NCBI RefSeq assembly: GCF_023015615.1 | Contig: NZ_JALKAJ010000004.1 | Coordinates: 186,001 to 250,000 of the forward strand | Direction: 5' to 3' | Length of the DNA: 64,000 nt | Origin: Qipengyuania sp. S6317L1 | GTDB taxonomy: Bacteria; Pseudomonadota; Alphaproteobacteria; Sphingomonadales; Sphingomonadaceae | Shown: positions 7,965 to 16,799 of the stretch, piece by piece | How positions within the stretch are numbered: the first letter of the stretch is position 1 | How the letters are laid out: every line of letters begins with the position of its first letter | The notes under the pieces: model-generated | Seen by the model: only the letters and a program-made list of their open reading frames with translations | What the model was told of the DNA's origin: nothing | Databases searched by the model: none | Position numbers and translations under genes: made by a program

Positions 7965-9089
7965 CTACCCCGCAGCCGCCGCTTTCTCGGAATAAAAACG
8001 CTGCGGATTGTAAACATTTGCATCAATCGCACCGGTCAGCTCATCCCGCTCCAGCCCGAGCATGATCTGCGATGCCAGACGCGCAGCGGCGGGCGCTGTC
8101 TGGATCCCGAAACCACCCTGCCCTGCGAACCACAGGAAACCGGCCCGCTCGGGGTCGGGGCCGTAAATCGGCGTGCGATCCGGGGCAAAGCTGCGCAAGC
8201 CTGCCCAGCGCCGCTCCACCGCCTCGATCTGCCAATCGGTTGCGTTTTCAAACGCGTCGATGGCGCGCGCGACGTCCAGTTCCTCGGGCGCTGCATCGCA
8301 AGGGGCCGTGGGCGTTTCGTCATGCGGGCTGAGCCAGATGCGCCCATTGTCCGATTTGAAATAGAAATTGCCCGAAATATCGAGCACCAGCGGCAAATCG
8401 GCGCGAACGCCGGGTTCAACGCGCAATTGGGCAACCGTGCGGCGATAGGGTTGAATGCCGAGGGGCCGCGCTCCGGCAAGCTGCGCCAGCGGATCGGCCC
8501 ATGCGCCCGCCGCATTGACCACGCGTTCTGCCCGAAATGTCTCGCCGCCTTGGGTTCTGATGTCCCATCCGCCTGCGCCTTGCGAAAGCCCCACGACACG
8601 CGCGCGGCACACCAGTTTCACTCCGGCCACTTTCAGAGCCTTGAGATAGTGTTGGTGAAGGCCGGCCACATCGATATCGGCGCACGCCTCTTCATAAAGG
8701 CCATCACACCAGTCATCGCGCAGCATCGGGGCATGGCGGCGCAAGGTTTCGTTGGCAACGCGCTCTATCGTGACGCCTGTTCCGGCAAAGCGCCGCTCGA
8801 AATCATCGAGCGCGCCGCCATCTTGGCTGCGCCCGATATAAAGCGCACCGCGTTGCCGCAAAAATCCATTCTCGCGAAGATAGTGACCCGAAGGAAGCGT
8901 GAGCGGGACGATCTGCGGGCCGCCATAACATTCTTCCCAGAAAGCAGCCGAGCGCCCGGTCGAATGGTACCCCGGTGTATCCTCCGCCTCGAGGACAAGA
9001 ACCTTTGCGTGAGGGCCAAGTTCCGCGGCAAGGCTTGCGCCGGCCATCCCTGCGCCGACGATCGCAAAATCGTAGAGTGTATCGCTCAT
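7965..9089 (-). CDS. FAD-dependent oxidoreductase, DAO/D-amino-acid dehydrogenase-like
   Basis: The 374-residue protein belongs to the DAO (glycine oxidase, sarcosine oxidase, D-amino-acid dehydrogenase) flavoprotein superfamily. It opens with the Rossmann dinucleotide motif IVGAGMAGASLAAEL, followed by EAEDTPGYHSTGRSAAFWEE, which resembles the FAD-contacting segment of the family. Near the C-terminus FLWFAGQGGFGIQTAPAA is the second FAD-binding segment. There is no signal peptide, so it is cytosolic or peripheral. The substrate cannot be read from sequence; an amino acid or hydroxy acid is the usual choice. Its ATG overlaps the stop codon of the hydrolase gene (ATGA), so the two are one operon. 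Confidence 0.82.
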   Translation of the reverse strand: MSDTLYDFAIVGAGMAGASLAAELGPHAKVLVLEAEDTPGYHSTGRSAAFWEECYGGPQIVPLTLPSGHYLRENGFLRQRGALYIGRSQDGGALDDFERRFAGTGVTIERVANETLRRHAPMLRDDWCDGLYEEACADIDVAGLHQHYLKALKVAGVKLVCRARVVGLSQGAGGWDIRTQGGETFRAERVVNAAGAWADPLAQLAGARPLGIQPYRRTVAQLRVEPGVRADLPLVLDISGNFYFKSDNGRIWLSPHDETPTAPCDAAPEELDVARAIDAFENATDWQIEAVERRWAGLRSFAPDRTPIYGPDPERAGFLWFAGQGGFGIQTAPAAARLASQIMLGLERDELTGAIDANVYNPQRFYSEKAAAAG

Positions 9090-10114
9090 TGAGCCACGGT
9101 TGCCCGAGGCGGTGCGACCTCGTCAAGGAAAGCGGCAATCGCGTCCATCACGCGCCCACGCACCGCATCGGTTTCGCGCAGGACCTCGTGGTGGGCTTCT
9201 TCGCCCAGTTCAAACAACCGGCCATTGGGCAAACGCCTGGCCGCACGCACATTGGCCTCGTGACTGACAAGCTTGTCGTTGCTGGTCGATACGATCAGTA
9301 CAGGGCACGTCACCCGTTCGAGCGCGCCGGCACTTTCGAGCACCCGCGAGGAGGCAAACCCCTGCTCGACCCAGCGCCAGCTTGCCGGGCCCATCACAAG
9401 TTCGGGCCTTGTGTCGCGCCAATATTGCTCATCGGCGTAGCGTTCGGCATCATGGGTCAAAAGGTTCACACGCCCCGCCGGAAGCTCGCCGGGCTTCTCG
9501 CTCCATTTCCATGCCTGGCGCGTGGGATCCCCTATCCATGTCATAAGCTTTGCCACAAAGTGCTGCACGATAAGCGGTACAGGCGGGCCTTGCATGCCGA
9601 GCATCGGCGCGCTCAGAAAACAGGCGGTGGGGGGCGTCTCGCCGTCGAGCTTTCCATCGACAAGCGCGCGCATGATCAAATGCCCGCCCATTGAATGCCC
9701 TGCGATAATATGCGGACCCGGCACCTCGCGCGTCCAACGCTTCCACAGGTGCGAAAGGTCATCGGTCCATGTCGAAAAATCGTCGATATGTCCGGTGTAA
9801 GCGTCCTTGCCCAGCCGTCCTGACCCTGCCTGTCCGCGCCAGTCGGAGGCGGTGACACGCCATCCGTCGCGGTGCCATTCGTCGAGGCTTTCCAGATATT
9901 TTTCGTAAGCATCGCCGCGACCGGGCAGAAACAGGATCGATCCGCGCGGTGCGGCGCTTTCGCCCGTGATCCCGGGCCAATCGATCCGGCGCACGGCATG
10001 GCCATCAGCAAGGTTCCACCTGCTCTCAACCGCGAGCGGCGGGATCGAGCGGCGATCAATCGAACCTGCATCCGGCACGGCCTGCGCGGCGCTTTTCATC
10101 GTCTCGTTGTTCAT
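9086..10114 (-). CDS. Alpha/beta hydrolase, lysophospholipase (monoacylglycerol lipase)-like
   Basis: A 342-residue alpha/beta hydrolase related to PldB/monoacylglycerol lipases. Visible elements are the oxyanion-hole strand ILFLPGRGDAYEKYLE, the cap segment ending in DWRGQAGSGR, the nucleophile elbow AGHSMGGHLIMRA, the acidic residue after CPVLIVSTSNDKLVS and the late His in GEEAHHEVLRE. It probably hydrolyses lysophospholipid or monoacylglycerol esters. The start ATG 10114 (MNNETMKSA) has AAGG at a proper distance; the frame extends to 10237 but without family similarity. It is the promoter-proximal gene of a pair with the FAD oxidoreductase and diverges from cpaA across about 140 bases. 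Confidence 0.82.
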   Translation of the reverse strand: MNNETMKSAAQAVPDAGSIDRRSIPPLAVESRWNLADGHAVRRIDWPGITGESAAPRGSILFLPGRGDAYEKYLESLDEWHRDGWRVTASDWRGQAGSGRLGKDAYTGHIDDFSTWTDDLSHLWKRWTREVPGPHIIAGHSMGGHLIMRALVDGKLDGETPPTACFLSAPMLGMQGPPVPLIVQHFVAKLMTWIGDPTRQAWKWSEKPGELPAGRVNLLTHDAERYADEQYWRDTRPELVMGPASWRWVEQGFASSRVLESAGALERVTCPVLIVSTSNDKLVSHEANVRAARRLPNGRLFELGEEAHHEVLRETDAVRGRVMDAIAAFLDEVAPPRATVAQ

Positions 10115-10254
10115 ACTGAGCCTTGTTGGCAGCCGATCTTCAGCCTTCGAAAGTTTGGTTACTATTTGGTAAGCATACGCCTGTAGCACCCTCGAAATGA
10201 GACGGAACGCGATAGCCGATTGGAGCTCGCGAGACACCTTTCAGGGGCACTACA

Positions 10255-10731
10255 ATGATGATGACCATCCAATACGGACTGCTGATTGCCTTGGCAATTG
10301 CGCTCCTTTACGCCGCGTTCACAGACATTCGCTCGCGCACGATATCCAACGGGCTGAACATCGCGATTGCGGCAGGGGCGCCGGTTTTCTGGTGGGCAAG
10401 CGGTCTTGCCTTCTGGCCCGATATTATCATCCAGTTCGGTGTCGCAATTGCCGCCTTTGCCGTTTTCGCAGGGCTTTTCGCAGTCGGCATGATGGGCGGC
10501 GGGGACGTGAAACTCCTTACCGTTCTTGCGCTGTGGATCGAGCCGTCGGGTTTTCTCCAACTGCTGATCGTCATGTCGATCGCGGGCGGCATCCTGACCC
10601 TGCTTATGGCGATGGTTCACCTCATGCGCAGGCGCAAGGACAAGCTCGCCATTCCTTATGGCGTTGCCATTGCCATCGGCGCTTTCTCCATCCTGGGGCC
10701 GCGTCTGATCGAAATGCCCCCGCTTGCATAA
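10255..10731 (+). CDS. cpaA: Tad-type prepilin peptidase CpaA/TadV
   Basis: CpaA is the membrane aspartic peptidase (A24) that cleaves Flp prepilins and pseudopilins of the Tad pilus. The 158-residue protein is almost entirely hydrophobic with about five or six membrane segments. It carries the two catalytic aspartates: D24 in FTDIRSRTISN and D84 in MGGGDVKLL. It lacks the N-methyltransferase domain, as normal for TadV/CpaA. Three consecutive ATG codons begin the frame; the first is taken. It heads the pilus locus, separated from cpaB by 109 bases that contain hairpins but no pilin gene. Confidence 0.93.
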   Translation: MMMTIQYGLLIALAIALLYAAFTDIRSRTISNGLNIAIAAGAPVFWWASGLAFWPDIIIQFGVAIAAFAVFAGLFAVGMMGGGDVKLLTVLALWIEPSGFLQLLIVMSIAGGILTLLMAMVHLMRRRKDKLAIPYGVAIAIGAFSILGPRLIEMPPLA

Positions 10732-10800
10732 AATCATCAATCAAAAAGCGGCGTGAACCCGATTTTAACTACTTCGGTCATACTCATCTCAAGCATACCT

Positions 10801-10840
10801 GCCCGTAATGTCACGGGCCCACGAAGGGGGCTAATTAGCC
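10801..10840 (+). promoter_or_regulatory. Hairpins over the cpaB ribosome-binding site
   Basis: GCCCGT/ACGGGC (10801-10818, loop aatgtc) is followed by GGCTAATTAGCC (10829-10840), a perfect 12-base palindrome that ends directly before the cpaB ATG and includes part of the AAGGGGG Shine-Dalgarno stretch. Folding would mask that site, so translation control is possible. This is inference. Confidence 0.45.
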
Positions 10841-11968
10841 ATGGATAGGAAGAAACTGGTTCTTTTGCTTGGTGCACTCGTTGTCGCGATCGGCAGCGCA
10901 TTTCTTGCACGCAGCATGTTTTCGAGCGAGCCAGCGCCGGTTGCGGCGGCTCAGGAGGCGCCAACCGGACCAAAGGTTCTGGTTGCCAACCGCGCATTGC
11001 CAGTAGGCACGATCATTACAGCCGATGCAATGGGTTATCAGCAATGGCCCGAAGAGCTCGTGCAGGATGCCTACTTCATCGAAGGCAATTCCGACATGAG
11101 CCAGCTTCTTGGCACGGTTGTTCGCTTCCCTATCACGGCTGGTGAGCCTGTGACCCATGGTTCGCTTGTCAGCCCTGGCGACCGCGGCTTTCTCGCTGCG
11201 GCGCTTGGCCCGGGCATGCGCGCCGTAACGGTCGCCGTCTCCTCGGCTCAAAGCGCTGTTGCCGGCTTTATCTTCCCGGGCGACCGCGTTGACATGGTGC
11301 TCACCCAGCAAGTTCAGGGCGAAGGTCGTCCATTGAGCACCGCCGAAACCGTTCTTCGCAATCTGCGTGTGCTGGCAACCGACCAGGCAACCGAAAGCGT
11401 GACCGATGAAAGCGGTCAGACGGTTGTTCGCGCCTATCGCACGGTTACGATCGAAGTGACCCCGCAAATCGCGGAGAAGGTGGCGGTTGCGCAAACCATC
11501 GGCGACCTCACCCTCGTGCTGCGCTCCATCTCGGACAATCAGGCAGAGCTTGAGCGTGCGATTGCCTCTGGCGATATCAAAGTGCCCGACAATGCGACCC
11601 CTGAAGAGGAGGAGCGCATCCTTCGCGCAGCGATGAGCAAGCCAACCCAAGGCAAGTCCACTTACCAGACCGGCGGCGATGTCTCGCGCTTCCAGCGCCG
11701 GTCCATCCCACCACAAAACGACGGTCGTCCTGGCGCAGCCGCTGCTCCCAAGCGCGGCGATACCTTCCAGGCCACATCAGGCAGAACAGGCGCCATGCCA
11801 CCTGTGCGCCGTGGCCCGACGGTTCGTGTGATCCGCGGCAAGGTCGAATCCGAAGTGCCAGTGAGCGGCGGGATCGCTTCTGCCACCGGTCAACTCAACA
11901 ACAACCTTGCAAACGGTGTCGGCCAAGCTGGCAAAACCGCTCCGGTTGGCCTGAGCACACTGCGGTAA
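10841..11968 (+). CDS. cpaB: Tad pilus assembly protein CpaB/RcpC
   Basis: CpaB is a periplasmic, inner-membrane-anchored part of the Tad secretion channel that supports the secretin. The 375-residue protein has an N-terminal signal anchor (MDRKKLVLLLGALVVAIGSAFLA, shown here only in part as KLVLLLGALVVAIG) and then a SAF-like domain, KVLVANRALPVGTIITADAM at about 45-64. The RcpC core follows with MRAVTVAVSSAQSAVAGFIF and GDRVDMVLT. The last 120 residues are a proline- and glycine-rich tail likely to be disordered. It precedes cpaC by 12 bases. Confidence 0.92.
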   Translation: MDRKKLVLLLGALVVAIGSAFLARSMFSSEPAPVAAAQEAPTGPKVLVANRALPVGTIITADAMGYQQWPEELVQDAYFIEGNSDMSQLLGTVVRFPITAGEPVTHGSLVSPGDRGFLAAALGPGMRAVTVAVSSAQSAVAGFIFPGDRVDMVLTQQVQGEGRPLSTAETVLRNLRVLATDQATESVTDESGQTVVRAYRTVTIEVTPQIAEKVAVAQTIGDLTLVLRSISDNQAELERAIASGDIKVPDNATPEEEERILRAAMSKPTQGKSTYQTGGDVSRFQRRSIPPQNDGRPGAAAAPKRGDTFQATSGRTGAMPPVRRGPTVRVIRGKVESEVPVSGGIASATGQLNNNLANGVGQAGKTAPVGLSTLR

Positions 11969-11980
11969 GGAACACAGAAG

Positions 11981-13729
11981 ATGTCAGCCGTCACAAACAT
12001 CAATGCCCAAATGGCCACGCAGACTTTGTCTGTGGCCAAAGGGAAATCAGGGAAATCCAAAGGGGGCCCTAAGATGAAAGCCAAGTTTCTGAGCCGAGCC
12101 TTGCTCGCCGGGATTGCAGCTCTGCCGATGGCAGCGATGCCAACCACGACTGCAACAGCGCAACAGGTGGTAAGCCCCAACAAGGAGATCGTTCTGTCGA
12201 TCGGACGCGGCGAGCTTATCGCTGTGCCGGGCGCAATGGCCGATGTCTTTATCGCGAACGACCAGGTTGCCGATGTGCAAATCAAGTCGCAGCGCCAGCT
12301 TTATGTCTTTGGCAAAGCCGGCGGTGAGACAACGATCTACGCCAGCAACGCTCGCGGTGACGTAATCTTCTCTGCGAACATCCGCGTGGGCAACAATATC
12401 GGCAGCATCGACCAGATGCTCGCTCTCGCGATGCCGGAATCCAAGGTTAATGTCGCTACAATGGGGACCAACACTGTGCTGCTTACCGGCACGGTTAAAG
12501 CGCCCGAAGATGCCGCCGAAGCGCAGCGTCTTGTTCAAGCATTCCTTGGTACAGATGCAAATGTCATCACCCGCCTGAAAACGGCAACCCCGCTTCAGGT
12601 CAATCTTCAGGTCAAGTTTGCCGAAGTCAGCCGCAGCCTCGTTCGCGAGATCGGCGGCAACGTGCAGACAATCGACGGCGCACAAGGCGGTTTCCGCGGC
12701 GGTGTCGGCACGGGCCGCGCCCTGCCCGGTTCGGGCGGGTTCAACACCGGCGGCCCCTTGAGCGTGGGTCCGGGCGCTGACGCAGTCAACGGCGCGCGAT
12801 TTGTCCGCGATATCAACGGCAACATCGTGGTCGATGAGAACAATATCCCTCAGCTCGAGGAGGTGCTGGGCACCGGCATCGGCACCAATGCAGGGACCGG
12901 CACGACCATTGGCGGCCTTACCCAGCTGTTTGGCCTCAACGTGCTTGGCGCACTCGACCTGTCCGAGCGCCTCGGCCTTGTCACCACCATTTCACAGCCA
13001 AACCTGACCGCTTTGTCGGGCGAAACTGCAACGTTCCTTGCAGGCGGCGAATTCCCGATCCCTGTGTCTCAGGGTCTGGGCAATGTCGCGATCGAATATC
13101 GCGATTTCGGGGTAAGCTTGTCTTACACGCCGACCGTGCTGGCCAATGGCCGGATTTCGATCCGTGTTCGCCCCGAGGTGTCCGAGCTTTCAACGCAAGG
13201 CGCGGTGACGCTGAACGGTTTCCAGGTCCCTGCCCTCACCATCCGCCGCACTGAAACGACGGTTGAGCTTGGCTCTGGCGAAAGCTTCATGATTGCGGGG
13301 CTCCTGAGCAACAACGCCCAAAACTCGCTCGATAAGGCGCCGGGTCTTGGCGATGTGCCGATCCTTGGCAACCTGTTCCGTTCGCGCTCTTTCCGTCGCG
13401 GCGAAACCGAGCTGGTGATCGTTGTGACGCCGTATCTGGTCAACCCGGTGAACGAGCGTGACATCGTCTATCCAACCGACGGTTTCCGCGCAGCCAGCGA
13501 GCTTGAACAGCTGCTGCTCTACAAGGAGACATCGAGCAAGCCGGGCGAAACGCGTCCGATGCCTTCGGCAGCCGAGCCTGATGCGCCAGAGCCATCAGTG
13601 GGCAACATCGATCCCAACGCCATCGTGCCAGCACGCCCGAGCAAGAAGGATCGCCGCGCCGACAGCAATCGTGGCAACCGCAAACGGGATGGCAATGGTG
13701 ATGCACCTGCCCCCGGTTTCAGCCTCTAA
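11981..13729 (+). CDS. cpaC: Tad pilus secretin CpaC/RcpA
   Basis: CpaC forms the outer-membrane secretin ring through which the Flp pilus exits. The frame encodes 582 residues from 11981. A typical signal peptide begins only at residue 32 ([20 protein letters not shown], then ATAQQ), so ATG 12074, preceded by AAAGGGGG, may be the true start; 11981 has AAGGAA. Next come the pilus/secretin N-terminal domain (about 60-130), a BON-like region and the secretin core with [33 protein letters not shown] and [13 protein letters not shown]. The charged C-terminal tail (about 535-582) is low complexity. cpaD follows after 24 bases. Confidence 0.94.
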   Translation: MSAVTNINAQMATQTLSVAKGKSGKSKGGPKMKAKFLSRALLAGIAALPMAAMPTTTATAQQVVSPNKEIVLSIGRGELIAVPGAMADVFIANDQVADVQIKSQRQLYVFGKAGGETTIYASNARGDVIFSANIRVGNNIGSIDQMLALAMPESKVNVATMGTNTVLLTGTVKAPEDAAEAQRLVQAFLGTDANVITRLKTATPLQVNLQVKFAEVSRSLVREIGGNVQTIDGAQGGFRGGVGTGRALPGSGGFNTGGPLSVGPGADAVNGARFVRDINGNIVVDENNIPQLEEVLGTGIGTNAGTGTTIGGLTQLFGLNVLGALDLSERLGLVTTISQPNLTALSGETATFLAGGEFPIPVSQGLGNVAIEYRDFGVSLSYTPTVLANGRISIRVRPEVSELSTQGAVTLNGFQVPALTIRRTETTVELGSGESFMIAGLLSNNAQNSLDKAPGLGDVPILGNLFRSRSFRRGETELVIVVTPYLVNPVNERDIVYPTDGFRAASELEQLLLYKETSSKPGETRPMPSAAEPDAPEPSVGNIDPNAIVPARPSKKDRRADSNRGNRKRDGNGDAPAPGFSL

Positions 13730-13753
13730 GCCCCCTCAGCGAAAAGGATTATC

Positions 13754-14413
13754 ATGATGAAAATTCTCAACAAAAACAAGCTGACGGGTGTGATTGCTCT
13801 CGCGTTGAGCGTTGGCCTTGCAGGCTGCGCAGGCAGCTCGCTTTCCGATGTTAACCCGTCGCTCAATTCGGTTCATCAACCCGTGGTCGAGCGCAGCAAT
13901 TTTGCGCTTGATGTGGACACGAGCCGCTCCGGCCTCTCGATCACCGAACAGCAGCGCCTCAATGGTTGGTTTGAAACAATGGACCTTCGGTATGGCGATC
14001 GCATCACCATCGAAGACCCTTCTGCCAATCCAGCGGTAGCGGAGGCAGTGAACGATCTGGCTGGCCGTTATGGCTTGATCGTTGACGGTGTCGCGCCGGC
14101 AACGCCGGGTCTTTTGAACCCGGGTCAGGCCCGCGTTGTCATCACCCGTTCGACCGCATCGGTTCCGGGTTGCCCGAACTGGTCCGGACAGTCGGACAGC
14201 AACTTCAAAAACGAAACCAGCAAGAACTATGGCTGTGCTGTAAACAGCAATCTGGCAGCCATGGTCGCCAACCCTGAAGACCTTCTCGAAGGTCAATCCG
14301 GTTCAGGCGAAACCACTATCCTAACCAGCACGAAGGCCATCGAGACCTTCCGCGAGGCGACACCGACAGGTGCACAAGGCCTCATGGAAGCGACCCAAGG
14401 CGGAGGGAACTGA
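13754..14413 (+). CDS. cpaD: Tad pilus lipoprotein CpaD
   Basis: CpaD is the outer-membrane lipoprotein of alphaproteobacterial Tad systems, thought to help secretin assembly. The 219-residue product begins with a signal sequence and lipobox (VGLAGCAGSS) and then a CpaD-type domain. The C-terminal half has the usual two-Cys segment VPGCPNWSGQSDSNFKNETS followed by YGCAVNSNLAAMVANPEDLL. A second ATG three bases downstream could also be used. It ends three bases before cpaE, so coupling is likely. Confidence 0.92.
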   Translation: MMKILNKNKLTGVIALALSVGLAGCAGSSLSDVNPSLNSVHQPVVERSNFALDVDTSRSGLSITEQQRLNGWFETMDLRYGDRITIEDPSANPAVAEAVNDLAGRYGLIVDGVAPATPGLLNPGQARVVITRSTASVPGCPNWSGQSDSNFKNETSKNYGCAVNSNLAAMVANPEDLLEGQSGSGETTILTSTKAIETFREATPTGAQGLMEATQGGGN

Positions 14414-14416
14414 TCA

Positions 14417-15703
14417 ATGAACGCTCCATGGAAATCAGGACTGCCTGGCAATCGCGATCCGTTTGCCGCCTATATCTGCGACGATGCAGCGCTTGATGTG
14501 CTGCGCCCCGTGGTCATCGAAATGGGCTGGCCACCGGAAAAGTGCAACAAAGGCGGTCTTCGCAACGCTGTTCAATCGCTTTCGGTAAGCGCAAGCCCCG
14601 CGATCCTCGTGGTGGATCTGTCGGAAAGCGGCGATCCGCTTAACGACATCAACGCTTTGGCCGAAGTTTGCGAGCCGGGCACGGTTGTGATCGCCATTGG
14701 CCAAGTCAATGACGTGCGCCTTTACCGCGATCTTCTCGCAAGCGGCATTCACGACTATCTGCTCAAGCCCTTGAGCGCACAGGCAGTGCACGATGCGCTG
14801 AACGGGGCTCTGGCGGTGTTCACCGCTCCCAAGGGCGGCGAGAGCGAAGGCGTCAAGCGCCACATCTCGACCGCGGTTGTGGGCACACGTGGCGGTGTAG
14901 GCGCGTCGACCATCGCGACGTCGCTCGCTTGGTTGTTCAGCGACGAGCACAAGTCGCCAACCGCCCTGCTCGACCTCGACGTGCACTTTGGAACGGGCGC
15001 ACTTGCGCTTGATCTGGAGCCGGGCCGTGGCCTGACCGATGCAATCGACAACCCCAGCCGGATCGACGGCCTGTTCATTGAACGCGCAATGATCCGCGCC
15101 AATGACAACCTCTCGATCCTGTCTGCCGAAGCTCCGATCAGCCAGCCGCTGATGACCGATGGCGCCGCCTTCGTTCAGCTTGAGGAAGAATTCCGTCAGG
15201 CTTTCGAAATGACGGTCATCGATCTGCCGCGCAATATGCTGATCAACTTCCCGCATCTGCTGGCCGATGTGAACCTGGTGCTGCTCACCTGTGAGCTGAC
15301 GCTGGCATCGGCACGCGACACGATCCGGGTGCTCTCCTGGCTCAAGACCCATGCAGCGCACGCTCACCCGATGATCGTGGTCAACAAGTTCCAGCCCGGT
15401 GTTGCAGAGATCAGCAAGTCCGATTTCGAAGCCTCGATCGAGCGCAAAATCGACTTTGCCATTCCTTACGACATCAAGGCGGCATCCAATGCTGCCAAGC
15501 TTGGTCAGGTGTTCACCGAGGCCAACAAGAACGCAAAATCCTCTGCCACGATCAAGCAAATCGCCGAGCGCATCATGGGCGCAAGCGAGGAAGATCTGGC
15601 CGCGATCACCGAAGAGAAAAAGTCGCTTCTGGGCGGGTTCGATCTCAAATCGCTGCTCGCGAAGAAGGATAAGAACAAGGCGCCTGCAGAGGCCGCCGAG
15701 TAA
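14417..15703 (+). CDS. cpaE: Tad pilus localisation ATPase-like protein CpaE/TadZ
   Basis: CpaE/TadZ proteins place the Tad machine at a cell pole. The 428 residues have an N-terminal receiver-like domain (about 15-135, ending VRLYRDLLASGIHDYLLKPL) and a ParA/MinD-like domain. The Walker A region reads GTRGGVGAST at about 156-165, without either of the usual lysines; such degenerate loops are known in TadZ/CpaE proteins. LLDLDVHFGTGALALDLEPG marks the switch region. The C-terminus is Lys-rich. The stop TAA overlaps an ATG (TAATG) at 15703. The expected cpaF does not follow. Confidence 0.93.
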   Translation: MNAPWKSGLPGNRDPFAAYICDDAALDVLRPVVIEMGWPPEKCNKGGLRNAVQSLSVSASPAILVVDLSESGDPLNDINALAEVCEPGTVVIAIGQVNDVRLYRDLLASGIHDYLLKPLSAQAVHDALNGALAVFTAPKGGESEGVKRHISTAVVGTRGGVGASTIATSLAWLFSDEHKSPTALLDLDVHFGTGALALDLEPGRGLTDAIDNPSRIDGLFIERAMIRANDNLSILSAEAPISQPLMTDGAAFVQLEEEFRQAFEMTVIDLPRNMLINFPHLLADVNLVLLTCELTLASARDTIRVLSWLKTHAAHAHPMIVVNKFQPGVAEISKSDFEASIERKIDFAIPYDIKAASNAAKLGQVFTEANKNAKSSATIKQIAERIMGASEEDLAAITEEKKSLLGGFDLKSLLAKKDKNKAPAEAAE

Positions 15704-15819
15704 TGTCTCAACCAGCTTGCCCGGCACATTTCCTTAATGGTCCGGGCGTAGCTGGTCGAGAGAAACGCCGCGAAAGCAGCGCAAGACAAACGGGCAGGAC
15801 GAGACCGAGATGGATATAG
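15703..15819 (+). other. Small 38-codon frame in place of cpaF (doubtful gene)
   Basis: An ATG overlaps the cpaE stop (TAATG) and opens a 38-codon frame that ends inside the tadB start region. The product starts MSQPACPAHFLNGPG and ends in a basic tail; I recognise nothing in it. Over it lies an imperfect hairpin, with arms 15712-15724 and 15742-15755. It may be noncoding spacer, a coupling leader for tadB, or a scar. Confidence 0.25.
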
Positions 15820-16781
15820 TGCAAACCCTGCTGATCACGACGGTGATCTTCCTGGTGATTGTTGGCGCCTATGTGCTGCTTACCGGGCCAAACATGGGCA
15901 AGTCGCAGAAACGGCGGCTCGAAGCGGTGCGGTTCCGGTATTCGGACAGCGCCGATGCGAAGATGGAATCGCAGCTCAAGAAAGCGATTGCAGCGCGCAA
16001 ACCCAAAACCCACAAGGTCGCCGGTTCCGCCTCGCGCGTCGAAGCGCTCGAGATGCGGCTAGATCGCACCGGCAAGGGCTGGTCGGTCTCGGGCTATGTT
16101 TACGCATCGCTCGGCCTTTTTCTTGCCATCGGGGTGCTGGTATTCCTGCAAAGCCGTTCGCTGCCCATGTCGCTTGGCGTTGGCCTCGTGATCGGGCTTG
16201 GCCTGCCGCACATGGTCGTTGGCTATTTCATCAAAAAGCGCACCAACGAATTTGTCTCCAAATTCCCCGACGGCATCGAGCTGCTCGTGCGCGGTCTTCG
16301 CTCCGGTCTTCCGGTGGCTGAAACGCTGCAGGTGGTGGCCGAGGAAATTCCGGGGCCCGTTGGCCTTGAATTCAAAGGCATCGTTGAACGCATCAAGATC
16401 GGTAAGACGATGGAAGATTCGCTTCAGGAGGCCGGCGACAAGCTTGGTATTCCGGAGTTCAACTTCTTCACCATCACCCTTGCCATCCAGCGCGAGACCG
16501 GTGGTAACCTTGCCGAGACTTTGTCGAACCTTGCCGACGTGCTTCGCAAGCGTTCGCAGATGAAGCTCAAGATCAAGGCGATGAGTTCTGAATCGAAGGC
16601 ATCGGCCTACATCGTGGGTTCGCTTCCCTTCATCGTCTTCGGCCTCATCTACTGGATCAGCCCCGATTATCTGGGTCAGTTCTTTGTCGATGACCGCCTG
16701 ATTGTAGCCGGCCTTGGCGGCCTTGTTTGGATGAGCATCGGGGCCTTTATCATGGCCAAGATGGTCAGCTTCGAAATCTGA
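15810..16781 (+). CDS. tadB: Tad pilus inner-membrane platform protein TadB
   Basis: TadB is one of two type II secretion F-like membrane proteins that form the platform on which the motor ATPase works. The 323-residue protein has an N-terminal membrane helix (about 4-25), a cytosolic linker, a second helix pair near 95-145 and the T2SF domain: FPDGIELLVRGLRSGLPVAE, GDKLGIPEFNFFTITLAIQR and ETGGNLAETLSNLADVLRKR. Two C-terminal helices end the chain. AGGACGAG lies before the ATG. tadC follows after 18 bases. Its partner ATPase is not in this window. Confidence 0.93.
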   Translation: MDIVQTLLITTVIFLVIVGAYVLLTGPNMGKSQKRRLEAVRFRYSDSADAKMESQLKKAIAARKPKTHKVAGSASRVEALEMRLDRTGKGWSVSGYVYASLGLFLAIGVLVFLQSRSLPMSLGVGLVIGLGLPHMVVGYFIKKRTNEFVSKFPDGIELLVRGLRSGLPVAETLQVVAEEIPGPVGLEFKGIVERIKIGKTMEDSLQEAGDKLGIPEFNFFTITLAIQRETGGNLAETLSNLADVLRKRSQMKLKIKAMSSESKASAYIVGSLPFIVFGLIYWISPDYLGQFFVDDRLIVAGLGGLVWMSIGAFIMAKMVSFEI

Positions 16782-16799
16782 TCCGGGGGAGCCAAGACT

